Below, in pieces: positions 1-13,277 of a stretch of DNA of 64,000 bases (position 1 is its first letter; each line of letters begins with the position of its first letter). Under the pieces are notes generated by a model. The model saw only the letters and a program-made list of their open reading frames with translations, did no database searches and was not told the DNA's origin. The stretch is from Pseudocercospora fijiensis CIRAD86 (lineage: Eukaryota; Ascomycota; Dothideomycetes; Mycosphaerellales; Mycosphaerellaceae): NCBI RefSeq assembly GCF_000340215.1, contig NW_006921540.1, forward strand, positions 3,549,402 to 3,613,401, given 5' to 3'. The position numbers and the translations under genes are program-made.

Positions 1-1497
1 TAGTAGGAATAAGCCGGATTAAATTAGATTAAATTGCTAAGCTAATCTAGATTACAATCCCGGATTAATTATAGACTATACTATCTAAACCCCTCCTACC
101 GGTTCCCCGCTCCCGTTCGCTTTTTACGCGTTTATTGTTCTAGCGAAGCGGAAGGTACCTAGAATAACTCGAGAAGCTTGCGACGAGAGTTATAGAAGAC
201 GTCTAGAGCGAGTGCGAAACAGCAATTAGACTAGTAACTTATGCTATAGATTACTACCGATTTTCGATTCTACCTTTACGACTACGTCTTAGCTCCTTAG
301 GAGTTCTTTTAAAGCTATTTATATAGTTAAAGATCTATTAGCGCTACCTCCTATTAGGCTTGTAGGTATAAAGAATTAAACTGCGACTAGGTATACGTAA
401 TAGATTAGTAATTAGGGCTAGCTTCCGAACTTTCCGACTAGCTAATTACAAACACACCTAATAATTCTTCGCCTATAAGCCTAAGAATAAGCTATACTAA
501 ACTAGCCTACGACGTACTACTTTTTCGCAACTACGCAAATATAATAATCTAAATAGCGGAGATTATAGCCCTACTAATTGCGCTTTATTCTACCTACTAA
601 ACAAGTCTATACGACGTTAGCGTATTAAGTTTTCGCTATTCTACTAAGCCGACTCGACTATAGCTATCCGAATTGCTAGGCGGCTAGCTATACTACTAGA
701 AATACCTTAATATATAATATACCGCATCGCCTAGCTAATACTTAGAGGTCCTTCGCCTAACGCTAGCGATTATTATTTAAGTAGGCGAAAATTCCGTCCG
801 ACGCCTACTAACCGCTCTATAGCCTTCGAGAGCAATCGATAACCTTCCTATAGCCGACTCGACACTTCGAGATCCTTCTCTAGCTATTTCCGAACAACTT
901 TTATAAAGCGATTAAGGGCGCCTAAGTAGTACTTATTATATTATCGCTAGATAGCAGACGCTATTCTAAAGCTAAGGCTAAAATACCTAAAAGTCGCTAC
1001 TAATACCGCTAATACCGCTATAAAAGAAGCTATAGAGCTATTAAGCGAAATTAGTAACATACTAGAATATCTATTCGATGCCGTAGGTTAACTAGTCGTC
1101 GATATATAAGGTAACTATATACGTATTAATAATATAATAGATATAGATATAGACGAAGATAATAATCCGCTTCTAGGCTAGCCTAGCTATCCGACTTAAG
1201 GCCCTATAGGTATACTAATATAGCGTCTGCCTATCCTAACAACTAGTAGCAATCTATTTAGTAATCTCGACGATATAGAGGTACTAGCTAGAATAGAGCA
1301 TATCGGCTAACTATCTCGAGCTACTACAAGAAGAGGAAGAAGAGGAAGAAGACGAAGAAGAAGAAGAAGACGAAGAAGAAGAAGAAGAAGAAGAAGAAGA
1401 AGAAGAAGAAGAAGAAGAAGAAGAAGAAGAAGAAGAAGAAGAAGAAGAAGAAGAAGAGGAGTCTAAGGATAAAGACTAAGGCAAAGAAGATACTAAG
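1..1497 (+). pseudogene. Left part of large unrecognised ORF (D), RIP-degraded, open at window edge
   Basis: One reading frame can be followed from the window edge to base 1,497. It is interrupted only by TAG and TAA codons, as expected where RIP hits CAG, CAA and TGG. Readable stretches include VGENSVRRLLTAL and PSRAIDNLPIADSTLRDPS (about 785-865). It ends in a long poly-glutamate tract followed by a lysine-rich stretch. The frame stops at the LG1 insertion and resumes in the same phase at 20,828 (..DTK then LGNDKEVNT), so LG1 landed inside this ORF. The start lies outside the window. I do not recognise the family: no transposase, helicase or polymerase motif was seen in this half. It could be an old transposon ORF or a repeated subtelomeric host gene. 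RIP implies that it was repeated in the genome. Confidence 0.5.
1330..1460 (+). repeat. (GAA)n tract encoding poly-glutamate
   Basis: About 130 bases of nearly pure GAA with occasional GAG and GAC. It is in frame with ORF D and would encode an acidic run. GAA and GAG contain no CA or TG, so RIP cannot change them, which explains why the tract survives. Confidence 0.85.
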
Positions 1498-1501
1498 CTA
1501 A

Positions 1502-1781
1502 TAAAGGACGGAAACTAACACTACTACTACTACTAGTAGTAATAGTATAGGCTACCGAGGGTAACATAACCTATAGCAATATAGGCAGCTATGTTTAGTA
1601 TAATAGGATAATAAGACGGTTGCTTAGGCTAATAACTAGAGCCCTACAATATAGGCATTATAGAAGTATAATATAAACAATGTACTATACGAGGTTAGTG
1701 CTCTATCTACAATGTAGAAGGAGGCCTCTTATATAGGCTTAAAACTTAGCCTAGGTGTATAGGGCCGGTTACTAGCTAATA
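1502..1781 (-). repeat. LG1 3' LTR
   Basis: 280 bp. On the minus strand it begins TATTAGCTAGTAACCGG, which is TGTTAG after RIP, and ends CCTTTA. It matches the other five LG LTRs. A GTAGTAGTAGTAG-like triplet run lies near its 3' end. Confidence 0.93.
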
Positions 1782-1796
1782 TCCCTCCCTTTCTTC
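1782..1796 (-). promoter_or_regulatory. LG1 polypurine tract
   Basis: Reads GAAGAAAGGGAGGGA on the minus strand, directly against the 3' LTR. This is the expected primer site for plus-strand DNA synthesis. LG2 and LG3 have the same tract at the same place. Confidence 0.8.
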
Positions 1797-1897
1797 GTAT
1801 CTAACTAGACACGCTTTACATTGCGCGCTTAAAACAAACAAACAGTTATATAGGGCACCTTAGGCATCTTAGCTAAGGCCATTTTTAGAAACTCTAC

Positions 1898-1920
1898 AAT
1901 AATACCCCCGGGGTAGCATT
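1898..1920. repeat. CCCCGGGG palindrome, LG1 site e (after ORF3)
   Basis: Arms AATAATACCCC and GGGGTAGCATT around one C. It lies 62 bases past the ORF3 stop. The right arm with its flank reads CTAGGAACAATGCTACCCC on the minus strand, the same as in CV1. Confidence 0.85.
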
Positions 1921-1981
1921 GTTCCTAGATTCTATTAATATATAAAAACAACTTCCTAAGTATCTAATCTACTACGCTAAC

Positions 1982-4735
1982 TTACTGCTGCTTTAATGCA
2001 CTGTAATCCTTACTAGCAATAACCTTATTAGCTAGTCGACTCTCCTAAACTCCTCCGTAGGTATTAAAGCTATTAGCACTAAAGTACTCTACCTCGAAGT
2101 AAGCTTAATTAACGAGGAGATTAGTAGCCTTATCCTATATAGCCTTCTCCTACTCGCGTAGATAGTCCTTAAGCTCCTCCTTACTAAACTAGAGGATTTG
2201 TTTAACTTCGTTCTAAACAACGTAACTTAACTAAGGAATTCTGCCGACTAGGGCATCGGAAATACAACTAAGGCCTTCGACTAAGATAGCGGTAGGGAAG
2301 GCGAACGGTATAAAGGTATTAGAACCTAGAAAGGCGGTTAGATTGCGGTGCGCCTTAGTAACCTTAGCGACGGTTAAGTTGTCGTAGCCCTTAATCTTAG
2401 TACCGTCGATAATACGAGAGTAGCCTAGGTCGATTAATATACGGTCGCTCTCGGGCTTTAGATCGCTATACGGAAGGTATAGTATCTAAATAGAGACTTC
2501 GCATTCCTTTAGAGGGTTAAGGATCTACTAAGCTACTTCGCCTTCGTTAGGCTAACTATCGAACATATAGCCGAGGTCGTCGTTAGTAAGGTGCTTATTA
2601 GTAAGCTTACTAATCTTGTTTAGTAGAACTAGGCTATAAGTATTAAGCTTCTTAACCTAGTTCTCGAAGACCTCTAGTTCGTGCATACCCTTAATAATAG
2701 TTAAATAGGCGGTCTTATCTTTAGATATAAGAGAAACCTTAATACGCAGATAGCTAGCACCCTTACTAGCTACGAGCTTAACTATATCTTGTCCGAGACG
2801 AGAAGTCTCCTTAGTAGGGCAATTCTTATAACTACTATTACCTACCTTAAAGTACTTAGTAGGCTTAGGGACAGAGATAAGCTCGTATACGTAATTAGGT
2901 CGAAGGGCAACGGCTAAGAGCTATAAGGCGGGATACTAACGGACGATTTAGTTGCTTACTCTATAGGTTTAAAGGGTATTACGGCCTTCCTACTTAGACT
3001 TAGGCAGTTTACGTATATACTAAAAGAATATACGAAACTCCTCCTATATTAGGTCGACGATAAGAGGAAGGTACGCTCTACGAGGCGACTATATCTAACC
3101 GAAGACCCGAGGGAAGATAGCATTACTAGTCTAACGAAAGCGGTCGAAGGAGGTGCCTTAGCCGAGAATACTAGTAATTAGCTTATACCGATGCTTAGTT
3201 AGCATAAGATCGCGAGTGATAGTACTAGTAGGGTTGAATATATAGAGTCCTAGGGAGGTCGGGGCGGTAGTAGGACGTCTAGGAAACTAGTTAGTATAAC
3301 TAGTCTTAAGGGCAGTAAAGGTATCCTAATTAGCAACCTCGCGACTAATCTTTAATAGGCGACCGACGAGGACACTCGCCTTAGCACTAGCATAGAGACT
3401 ACAGACCTTAGCAGCCTTCTTAATATAGTTAGCATATATAGTAAACCGCTCTTTACCTAGCTTACTAAGGTCGTCGAGCTATTAATAGATAGATAGGGCG
3501 GTAGGAGCTTTGCCTATATCGGCTTTAGGAACTATATCGATGTTAGTAATAAGGTGCGTAATAGAGTCGCCCTTATAAGAACTATAGATGTTCTTAGTTA
3601 ATAGGATCGGCGAGAGGCCTCTATCTCTACGCTCGCTAAAGGAGCCTTCGGAGGAGACATCTTCTAGTAGTGTATCTAGTATATTAATATCCGAGTTACT
3701 ATAGTTAGTACTATAGTTAGTACTATAGTCGGTACTAGAAGGAGTGCTATACTTCTTAGTAGCCTTATAGAGGGCCTAGCGAGTATACAATACCTTCTTA
3801 CGCGCTGCTTCGGCCTTAGCGCGCTTGTCTTAAACTTCTTAAGGGACCTTGCGGTTATAGGTCGAGCGACGATCTTTAGCCTATATCTCTATAGCGAGCG
3901 CAAGACTAGTAGCCGTATCGGCCTCGGTTTCTAGGCGAAGAGCCTTACATTTAAGGATATTAACGATAGGAGCCTATTAACCTTTAATAATAAAGCCTAC
4001 ACTATTAATACGATAGCCCTTCTCTTTTAGTAGATCCTTAGTTATCTATACGTTAAGATCGACCTAGATAATCGCATCGTAGTACTTCTTCTAGTAGGCT
4101 ATCGTAAAGTCGTTAAGCGCAAAGGACAAGTTAAGTAACTACTTGCCTATCTTCTTACTAGCGGTAGATATACGATAGATTATAGTATAGGAAAGATGCT
4201 CGGCGCCTTAACGACGGACCTTATACTTATTAACGAACGAAGAGACCTACTTAGCACGCTCTTATCTACCGTAGGCGAAGTTAATAAGGCTCTTAGGAAG
4301 ACTACTTAGTCCTCCCTAATATTCGAAGGCCTAGTCGAGGGTCTTAAAGCGCAAACGAATCTAGGTATTAGCCGTTTCGAGGCTATAGACGATAGGAAAG
4401 GCTTATTCGATATCTATATCGTTAAGAACCTCGCGCTTAAAGATACGCTTACCGATAGACTAACGCAAGTTGTTTATACTATACGCAACTAAGATAGTAG
4501 CCTTCTTAATGTTCCTATTAATAACGCGTAGTAGGGTACGAGCGTTCTAGATCTTCTCTTAAGGGTCTTTAAGGGCGGTAACGATCTAGAAGCAGTACTC
4601 GAGGCTAGTTGTAGTAGCTAAGGCGCTATCGGATAGGGCTTCGATCGGAACTAGGGCGGCTAGGCTTAGGTTAATAGGGGCAGGTAGGTCGTTGCTACTA
4701 CTAGCGCCTAGCGGATTCGAGGCGCCGGAAGACAT
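1982..4735 (-). pseudogene. LG1 ORF3, about 917 codons, unrecognised protein
   Basis: The ATG at 4,735 is intact here and begins MSSGASNPLGASSSNDLP. The frame runs to TAA at 1,982-1,984. Nearly all internal stops are RIP-type. The last codons are CAG CAG TAA, where LG2 and LG3 read CAA TAG TAA. The copy is 24 bp longer than the other two (2,730 bp each), still a multiple of three, so the frame was kept before RIP. The protein starts Ser/Pro/Leu-rich, has a central Lys/Glu/Ala-rich segment likely to form a coiled coil, and has a hydrophobic patch near the C-terminus (VLFAFPTAI in LG2 and LG3). I see no clear transmembrane span, so an env protein is not supported. It sits after integrase, where some plant gypsy elements carry an extra ORF. 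Function unknown. Confidence 0.8.
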
Positions 4736-5153
4736 AGTCGACCGAAGCGGAAGTAGGTTATAAACGAGTTTGTAAGTATATTCGTTGCTTAACAATAATA
4801 ATTAAAGGGTTTAGATAGAAGGGGGGGATAGTTAGGCGGCGGCGAGTTAGTTAGTAATCGAGTAGAAGAAAGAGCTTAGGAAGCTCGCTTTAAATATAGT
4901 ACGAAGGTAACATAGTCCGTATATTCCGCGCTAGTAAAGCAAACGGATAACGGCTATATATAAAAGTGAAGCTATATACGAGACTTCTTTGTTATTAGGG
5001 TAGGCTAAAGTTTAACAATCGATCTAGCTAATTGCTAGTAGCGACTACGCGCCTTTATTAACCTTTAGCTATCGTAGATTCTCGCGCACTCGAAATATAA
5101 CTAGTTAGTTCGAGTCCTTAGCAGAAATCTATAGTAGTAAAGCTAGCGGGACT

Positions 5154-5176
5154 AATAACACCTCCGGGGTAGTATT
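5154..5176. repeat. CCCCGGGG palindrome, LG1 site d (before ORF3)
   Basis: Reads AATAACACCTC, C, GGGGTAGTATT. The left arm is the most degraded of the set. Confidence 0.7.
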
Positions 5177-5459
5177 AGCTTTTCTCTAGAGATGCTCGGT
5201 AACGAGGAGCAAGTCGCCTAGGCCTAGCGTAGCTAACTTATTAGTGCGTTAGCCTATAGTACTGCCGTTATAGATACAGCATTACCTTTTATATTAGCAA
5301 GTACGTAAAGGTAGTCTATACGTTTACCTTCTTCCTTCTTCCTTCTTCTAAACGCTAAGCTTAATAGCCTAAGGTCCCTATTCCTAGAGGCTATCGGCCT
5401 AGGTTGCTATATCTATCTAAGAGCTAGGAAGGGAGAGGGTTAGGTTCGGCCATTTTCCT

Positions 5460-5482
5460 AATACTATCCCCGGGGTATTATT
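5460..5482. repeat. CCCCGGGG palindrome, LG1 site c (after pol)
   Basis: The core is AATACTATCCCC then GGGGTATTATT. Outside the core the arms keep pairing: TTTTCCT on the left and AGGAAAA on the right. Confidence 0.85.
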
Positions 5483-5723
5483 AGGAAAACACGCCTCGTA
5501 TAGTTCTATCTAAGGAAACAAGAGCAAAGGAATAAAGTTATAGCAATATCTCGAAGGCTAAAGAGTAAAACAATAGACAAAGTAAAAGTAAAAGAGGGCA
5601 ACAACTATAAGCATTAACACCGTAGGAACAAGCAGTAAGGACTAAAGCTATAGGGCGGTACTATATTAATAGTGCGGAGAAGGCAAGGAAAACAACGTAG
5701 TAGAGGTAGAAAAAGACAGGCAA

Positions 5724-8700
5724 TTATTTAGTCTCGGGATCTAGCTATAATTCTAGGCGGTCTTCGTCGCTAGACTAGTCGAGCTCCTCCTTAGAGTTAG
5801 AGTTAGATAGCTAGAAGTCTAGTTTACTATCGGAATCAATATCGGAAATGCTCTACGCGCAATTAATACGTATATAACCCTCCCTTTGTTTATAAGTTAT
5901 TCCTAATAGCTTACCGAGACGTATCTAGGGATATATATAGTTGTCGGGCAGAATAGGATCTATAATCGCAGTAGGATCCTCCTCTCGATAGGCATCTAAG
6001 GTAGGTAGAGGGTCTATAGAGGTATTAACTTCCTCCTTAGTCGGGGGAGGGCGGGTAGGCTCTCTTAATTCGACGACCTTCTTTAGATTAGCCCGGGGGT
6101 ACGAGTGCTTTAAGGTAGCACTATTAAGCTCCTAAAGACGGTACGTAGAACTATCGTAAAGGACCTCCTATACTCTATAAGGCCCTTTCTATTTAAAGGC
6201 TAGCTTATAGGAGTAACTATATTCTAGCTCCGACCGGTATAGGAGGACTATATCGCTAACCTTTAGAGGTTCCTAATTAATAGTATTATAGTTATCGAAA
6301 TACTACTTAGCCTCTTTACGAAGGCGCCGTTATCGAGCAAGACCCTCTTAAGAAGTCGTAGTTATATCCTTAAGAGCCTTAGCCTATAGGGTAAGAAGAT
6401 CTGCCCTTATACGAACAGACCCTTAATCGTAAACGCTATACGTGCGATAGGACAACTTAATAGGAAGAACGGCGTCCCTCCTAATTATAAGCTCTGCTAG
6501 CGTAAGTCTAGTCGTATCGATAATAGTAGTTCGATCCGCTTAGAGAAGGGCTAGAACGCAAATAGAGATAGGAACCGACCTGTCCCCTCTATTAGTTATC
6601 TTAGACAGGGCATTAATTAAAGATCGATAGCTACGTTTAATAATAGTATTCGACTAGGGATAGTACGAGGAGATGCGAACGTTTTTCGCCCTATATAAAA
6701 CAAGTAGTACTTAAACTTCTTTAGCTATATTGTTCGTAGCGTTATCTAAGATAATCTCGTAAGGTGTTCCCTAGCGGCAAAACAGATCTTTAAATAAGAA
6801 GGTAGCTATATTACGAGCATTAATAGCGCCGTAGCCCTTATAGAAATAATAGGCCTCCGGCTATCGAGAAAGACCCTCTCGAATAATATATAAGCTATTA
6901 TTACGACTAAGATAGACCCTATCGCTATACTATCGCTCTCCGACTAATTAGGTAGTAGGAATACGTAGCTCTCCTAGACGTCGGTAGCTATTCCTAAAAT
7001 TGCACTTAGGATAGCTCTTATAGTAGCGGGAGACATTAGCCTATACGCCGTCCTACTAGTAGCGCCGACGAAGGACATCGAAGGTGCCCTCCGCCGCCCG
7101 GTAGCCGAGCTTATCGTAAACAGAACGAAGGATCTCTTATCGGGCTACTAGGTCGTTAATAATACGCTAGAGAGGTGCATTAACTATCGCTTATCGCTAA
7201 AGGATTCGATCTTTAACTAGGAATCGTCGAGAGTAGTAAATAACCCGACGGTATTAACTCTTTAATAGGCTAGGCGCTTTCTTCGTATAGGTTAGGAAGT
7301 AGGCGATATAATAGGAGTCGTCGGAGTAGACCCTATTAAGGATATTATCCCTTTCTAGTTTATCCGCCTTAGCTTTAGCCTAGTCGTTATCGTTAGTAGT
7401 AGGGTTCTCGTCGGGCTAGTTACTATATTAGTCGCTAGGTTAGTCGTCGGCAGCAGGCCTAGTAATCGCTAGTATAGCGTTAGTATAGAAGGTAGCGAAG
7501 AAAGTGCGGTTAATTACCGTATCGATATCCTCTTCTTCTATTATCTCGGCGATGTCTTCCTCTATAGCGGGCCTTCTAGAAAGGCTATCCGGTCTAGTAT
7601 ACTTCTTGCTAGGAACGTAGAAGACGTCGAAGTTAAACAAATAGATCTAGGTAACCTACCGAGCTATCGTAGAGTTTAGTAGGTCGGAGGCTATACGGTT
7701 AAGCTAATAGACTAGCGTCTAAGTATCGATTTCTAGACGAAAGAATATACTAAAGAGCTATAGCCGGAACTTCTTTAGAGCCTTATAGACTCTAAGGCAT
7801 TCTCGCTTACTAGTATCGTATCGGGCCTCGATCGGTTTCTATAGTCCGGAGTCGTACCTAATAGGATAACGTAAGGATAGCTCCTTACGGTTACACTATA
7901 TTAGTATCTCGCTATACCTTTCCCCGCTCGAGTCGATAGCAATAATTATTAAACCTACACCCTCTAAGTAGTTAATAGACGTAAGTGTAGGTACGCTAAC
8001 GAGTGCCTTAGTTACCTTATCCTTAGCCGCTTAGTATACGGGGGTCTATTCGAACTTAGCATCCTTCTTAAGTAAGGCGTATAAAGGCTTATATACTAAT
8101 ACAAAGTTCTCGACCTAGATATAGAAGTAGGAGACTACTCTAAGCTAGGTTCGGACATCCTTCTAATAGGTAGGATCCGGCTAGGATACTATCTTTAGGA
8201 CCTGTATATTATTAGGATAGCGGCCGGTCTTATTAGTTATAAACCCGACAATGTTTATTCGGTTGTATAGGAGCTAAAGCTTCTCCCTATATACCGTTAG
8301 GTTAGCTCGCTCTAGGTCGTAAAGGACACTATCGAGGTTCTAGATATATTCGAGAAAGAACCTACGGATACTAGGCTCTACTTCTTTATTATCGTACCTA
8401 GTTTTAGGGCCCTTAATGCCGATATCGTCGAGGAAAGGCATCGCTATATAGGAGATATAGGCCGCGAGGACTTAGTTTATAATGCGAACGAACTAGGCTA
8501 CGGAGTTAGTTACCCCTTAGGGAAGGGTAGTTTGTCTATATAGCCTAAGAGGTGTCTCGAAACTAGTAAGGTCCCGGCTGTTAGGGTAGAGAGGAATTTA
8601 GTCGTAGCCCGAGAAAACGTTAACTAGTAAGGCTACAATACAGTTAGTAAAGGCTTCCGAGAACCTATTAGTCTCCGGAGGAAGGTTAGTATCTCTAATC

Positions 8701-9448
8701 GTAACCGTATTAAACTTTTATATAGCGTTAATTAGGCGGTACTTCTTTAGTTCCCTAGGAGCTGTCTTCTTCTAAACTAGGAAGTATAGATTGCGATACG
8801 AGGCATAGGAAGGTTCTAAGGTGCTAGCCTTTATACGCTGTCGTATTATATCCTTAACTATACCTCGTAGGCTTAGGTTTAGCTTAAAACCTAGGTAGGC
8901 CTAAGGCTTATATTCGATCGTTCGGATCTTCTATAGAGGGGCAACCTCCGGGTTGATTTTGCCTAGGTAAGTAAAGTTATATACTAATACGGCCTCGCGA
9001 TTGTATAGAAGCTCGTATAGTAAATCTAGTTTACGATCCGAAAGCTCGATACTAGGTTTGATTTTCGCAAGCCTCTCCTCTATTAGCCTTAACCCCCTAG
9101 GGATAGTAGAGAACTTTTTAGTAATATATTTCTAATCGTACGGACTATCCCTAGGTAGTAGTGTCGCCTCCTAATTAAGGCACTTCTATCGCTAGTTAGG
9201 ATTTCCGCTAGGATTAGACCTATCGGTAATATATACGCTGCCCTTTACAAGCTTAATCTTATCGGCTACTCTTTTATATAGGGTGTATATACTAATCGAT
9301 TGTCGAACCCGAGCTCTCTCTCTTTGTCGCTAGGCCTAGAGATTAGCGCAACAAAACAGCGCGTAAACTTCTTTAGAAGTCTCCTTAAGTCGATAGGTAT
9401 GCAGCTAGTAGTCTTAATTTATAACGCCGGCGAAAACGTTAGATTCGT
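5724..9448 (-). pseudogene. LG1 pol: reverse transcriptase, RNase H, integrase
   Basis: Minus-strand frame from just after palindrome b to TAA at 5,724-5,726. The order is RT, RNase H, integrase, as in Ty3/gypsy. The RT active-site box reads PFLDDIGIKG (around 8,421-8,442). The RNase H end reads FNFDVFYVPSKKYTRPDSLSRRP, in two overlapping pieces FNFDVFYVPSKKYTRP and PDSLSRRP (around 7,560-7,640). The integrase zinc finger (GYRAAEGTFDVLRRRYY) lies near 7,050-7,120. In LG1 the frame has no transposon insert, unlike LG3. Many CAG, CAA and TGG codons are now stops, so no protein is made. Confidence 0.9.
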
Positions 9449-9471
9449 AATAATACCCCCGGGGTAGTATT
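9449..9471. repeat. CCCCGGGG palindrome, LG1 site b (between gag-protease and pol)
   Basis: Arms AATAATACCCC and GGGGTAGTATT around one C, at the junction of the first two ORFs. Confidence 0.85.
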
Positions 9472-9549
9472 AGACTCGCGCTCTAATTAGTTAGTTCGGG
9501 TAGACCCGCGTCCGGTAGTAATGCCTCCGGCGACGACGTATAAGATAGC

Positions 9550-12500
9550 ATTATTACCTTAACTCGTATAGCAGGTATAGGTAGTCGTTGTATTATACTC
9601 GCTATCGCTTCGAGCACTCGTCTTCTTAGTATAGAACCTAGAAACTTGCCTTAATATACGGAGCGGCGCACTTCTAGAAATAACCTATTTAAGCTATACT
9701 AACTTATAGCGCAGATTGCTAGTTTTATAACTGCGCCGTAGCGTTTCCCGAAGACCGTTTAGAAGCAGTAAGGATATCCTCGTAGGACTTGTAGCTAGTG
9801 ATACCGATATAACTAGTAAATACGACTCGGTTGCCCTTCTAGTTAGCGATAGTTCCCTCCTAGGAGCTATCGTCGCAGTTGCGCTAGATACTACGAGTTA
9901 TACGAGACTATAGTCGACCTAGAATAATTAGCGTATTTAGGTCGGCGGCAATCTAGAAGGTAAAGGAAAAGCATATGCCAAAGGCGTCTACTATAACATT
10001 ATAGCAGGTACCTACTAGCGTAACCTCCCTATTTACTCCCTATATACCGAGGGAAATATCTCTGTTTATTAGCAGCCTAAGTTGTTTAGCCTAACGCTTA
10101 CTTATAATAAGTAACTCCGAACTATTATTAAGCATTACTAGCATCTATTAACTATAGCTCCCGATAGTAACCTAAATATAGATAGTAGGAACGACGGCGA
10201 AGGAGCGGGTAACTGCGGAAAGGTCTATATTATTAGGGATAGAGTAAAGTTCTTTAGGTCGAGGAGGTCCTACTCGACCGATTTGTTAGCTAGTAAATCG
10301 GACAGCCTTAATAGAAACTAAAACTAGAGTAGGGTCGGGATTATTACTATCCCCTCGGCCTATCTCCTTAACTCCCTCTTCGTTAGCATTATCGATAGTC
10401 TCTTAGTTCTCGTAGGTTACCGATTCGCCTTCTACTAACTCTTAGGCGCCTAAAAATTTAGGAAGGAACTATAGGGAAGAGACATCGATATAGTCTTTTC
10501 GTCCCTATTTCCTTTAGAGAGTAGCGAGGTCTTTTATAAAGGTAGCATCGTTAGGGATTCGGCTCTAGAACAGGTTAGTAGGCAAACCGTATACTAGTAG
10601 CTCCTCTATAGATATATTAGACTTAAGGTCTAGGAACTATAAAGCCTAGAAGAGAGCGTTTGCCTTTATATCTAAGGAGTTAGCTAGGCTAGTACTATAC
10701 TTTTTTATATACCTATTAAAGCGAAAGCTCTTTAGGTCGGATAACTTCCGTTTGTAGGCAGGTAGGTTAGCTAGCCCTAGGGTACTACTAATGTCGGTAG
10801 TAACATCCTCTATATCGACCTCTAGAGTCTCTAGGACGACTAGGCTTTCGGTAGGTAGGGTACTAGGTACGGTGCTAGGTGCGGTACTAGATCGGGCAGC
10901 ACGGTCTATAGCTGTCTAGAGAGTCTTAGTTTTAGCGGTTAACTCTCGCTATTGCTTAGCCTTATCGGCCGCCTTGTTCTTTAGTACTCTAGTAGGGGCT
11001 GCCGCACTAGGGCGAGTAGGGTTCTAAGGGCTCTTGCCCTTGTTTTAGGACTAGGTCTAAGACCGTATAGTAGCGTAGACATCTATACTATTCTTAGTAA
11101 CCGCGTAAACATTAGTAACTGCGTCCGGATCCTAAGAAACAAAGTTGACCTTAATAGGCTTAGTAGTACTATTACTACTCCTCTCCTTAACCTGTTTTGC
11201 CCTAACCTTCTAAGTTTCTCGTTTAGCAATAGCGGCGAGGGTACTGTTCCTAGTGTCCTTAAACTCGATCTTGCCGCTATACTTCTTTTCTAGAAGGGTC
11301 TTTAGCTAAGGCAGCTTCGGGGCTCTCCGATCCTATTCGAAATCAATCTTATCGCCGGTATCTATATAGTAGAATCGGCTATTTACTTGCATAATAAGCT
11401 TCCTTTTAAGAAGCTCTTTCTAGATAGGGTAGGACGATTAAACATATTTAAACCCGCTATACATCTAGTACTTACTATCTAAGTTAGAATAGATCTTCCG
11501 TATAGCGTAGACATCTACTAAAGGGGCTTTAGAGTAGTTAGGATCTAAAACCTAGTAGACTAGTAGTATATCGCCTAGTATAGTAGCATTAATAACCTCC
11601 CTAATTCGCTATAATGCTTTCGCATTTAGGTTTAGTTAGGCTAGGGATTTAGCTAAGTCCGCGATATCCTAAGAGTGCTTAGTAATAGTAGGAGTTATAG
11701 TCTTAGGACTACTTTGCGATTTAGGAAGGAACTTAGGTCCCTTACTTCCTAAGGCTTCTTTCCTAACCTACGCTAGGTTATTCCGGTCTTCGCCGTAGAT
11801 AAACTTCCTCGTATCGGCTATACTATTAATATCGGCCTTAATATATACTAGGACCTCTTTATATTTCCTAAAGCTCTTAGGATCGGCCTCGCTAAGCTTA
11901 TAGCGACGGAAGATACGCTAAGCTATAGGCTACGGCAATCCCTAGAGGAGTAGCCTCGTTCTCTAAGAGTTCTCGAGGTTACTCTACTCGATGCCGTCCG
12001 CTAACTCGACAAATTCGCGGACATACCCCTTTAGGTCGTTATCCTTAGTGCGCCTTACTAAGTAGAGGGTCTCGAGCTATACGCGACTGCCTTTAATACG
12101 ACGGCTATCGCGCTCCCGATACTCCCTTAGAAAGGCTAACTTAAAGACCTCCTAGTTAGTATTAGACTTGTCGTCCTTTTCTAGGTAACTAACTAGGGTT
12201 CTAAGGGTTCGGTAAAGCTTAGTGCTAGTAGTCCTTATAAGGGACCGGATCTTGTACTAGTCGGACTCTCTATCGAGCTCGTACTTAATTAGGCCTTCCT
12301 TAAAACGTTCTATATATACTATAGCGTTCTACCCTTCGAATAAGGGGTTTATAGTGCTCCCTAGTTCTAGCGAGCGACGCTTATTTTAACGGAGAAGTTT
12401 AGTGTGCTTCTCTATTATCTTTATAATAACATTGTAGAGCGCCTCTAGCGTAGAGGGCGTAGGAGGCTTACTTATATTAACTAGTCGCCGCCTAATTTCT

Positions 12501-12583
12501 TCGTTAATAGGATTAGGGGCGGTTTCGGATTTAGAGGATTCCGCTAATTCTTAATGCTCGTTTTCGCTAGAGCTAGAGCTTAT
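9550..12583 (-). pseudogene. LG1 gag-protease
   Basis: The start codon is now ATA at 12,583 (ATG after RIP), followed by codons for SSSSSENE. The capsid-like part is recognised by comparison with LG2 and LG3 (LYRTLRTLV, DDKSNTN, KGYIREFVELADGIE). The protease follows in the same frame. Around 10,110-10,140 it reads MLNNSSELLIISKR, a retropepsin active-site block in which the Asp codon has become Asn and the Gly codon Ser. A later LIILGR is the usual second protease motif. The 3' end is approximate because RIP stops and the true stop look alike. Confidence 0.8.
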
Positions 12584-13277
12584 TCGATTGTTAGTAAAAT
12601 TGTTGAAATAAAATGCTATATAAACGTGTTTTTAGTGTCTTTAGTTTATTTAGTTTGTTATAGTGTTGCTACGCGAGAGAATAGTATATTAGGCTGTTTC
12701 TCCTAGTATTACCCCTAGGGTAGTATTAGGATTTAGCCTCCTAGGGGTCGCCTAATTACCTCTAGGAGCTTAGTTTAGTATTTAGACGAAAGCCGCTCGG
12801 AGGGAGAGACTGCAATCTCTATTTACACCTAGATCCTAGAAACTAGCTCGTATCTCCTTTAGCTAGGCAGGAGGGCGGTAGCCTTCTTTTTCTAGTAGAA
12901 GGCTAAGTACTATCTAAGCGAGGCTACGAATCTAGGAACGCCCTACCCGATTAATAGGGGACTCCCCGGCTATCCGACCTGCAAGCCGTATTTGCTATTA
13001 AATTAATAGTCTTAGCAAACTAAGCAAGGCCGATAGGTAATTAGTCTATCTCCTCCTTAGGCGGGGCTTATCTCGAGCAAGCGGTACTAAATAGGTCTTC
13101 GACCCGGAGCCGAGTCCTTAGAAGCTAGCTATAGCTATAGACTAGGCCCTAAGCTATAACAGTCCTAAGGGTTTGTAGCTTTTCGGGGTTAAAGCGATGC
13201 CCTCGTTAAGAGGTTTCTCTACTTATCGTAATAGGCCCTTAAGATACTTCGGTATCGTCCGTATTGTAGGCTCTTAT
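12584..13277 (-). other. LG1 leader, interrupted by CV1
   Basis: Non-coding leader between the LG1 5' LTR and gag. It is split: the first 99 bases are at 20,449-20,547 and the rest is here. Palindrome a lies within it. The CTTAT at 13,273-13,277 is the left target duplication of CV1. Confidence 0.75.
12705..12727. repeat. CCCCGGGG palindrome, LG1 site a (leader)
   Basis: Reads AGTATTACCCC, T, AGGGTAGTATT. Flanking CCT and AGG extend the pairing. Confidence 0.8.

Larger units (their letters stand above)
4736..5723 (-). other. LG1 spacer between pol and ORF3
   Basis: About 1 kb without a credible reading frame. It contains two CCCCGGGG palindromes (5,460-5,482 and 5,154-5,176). Its counterparts are 44,710-45,849 in LG3 and 53,490-54,623 in LG2. 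Confidence 0.7.
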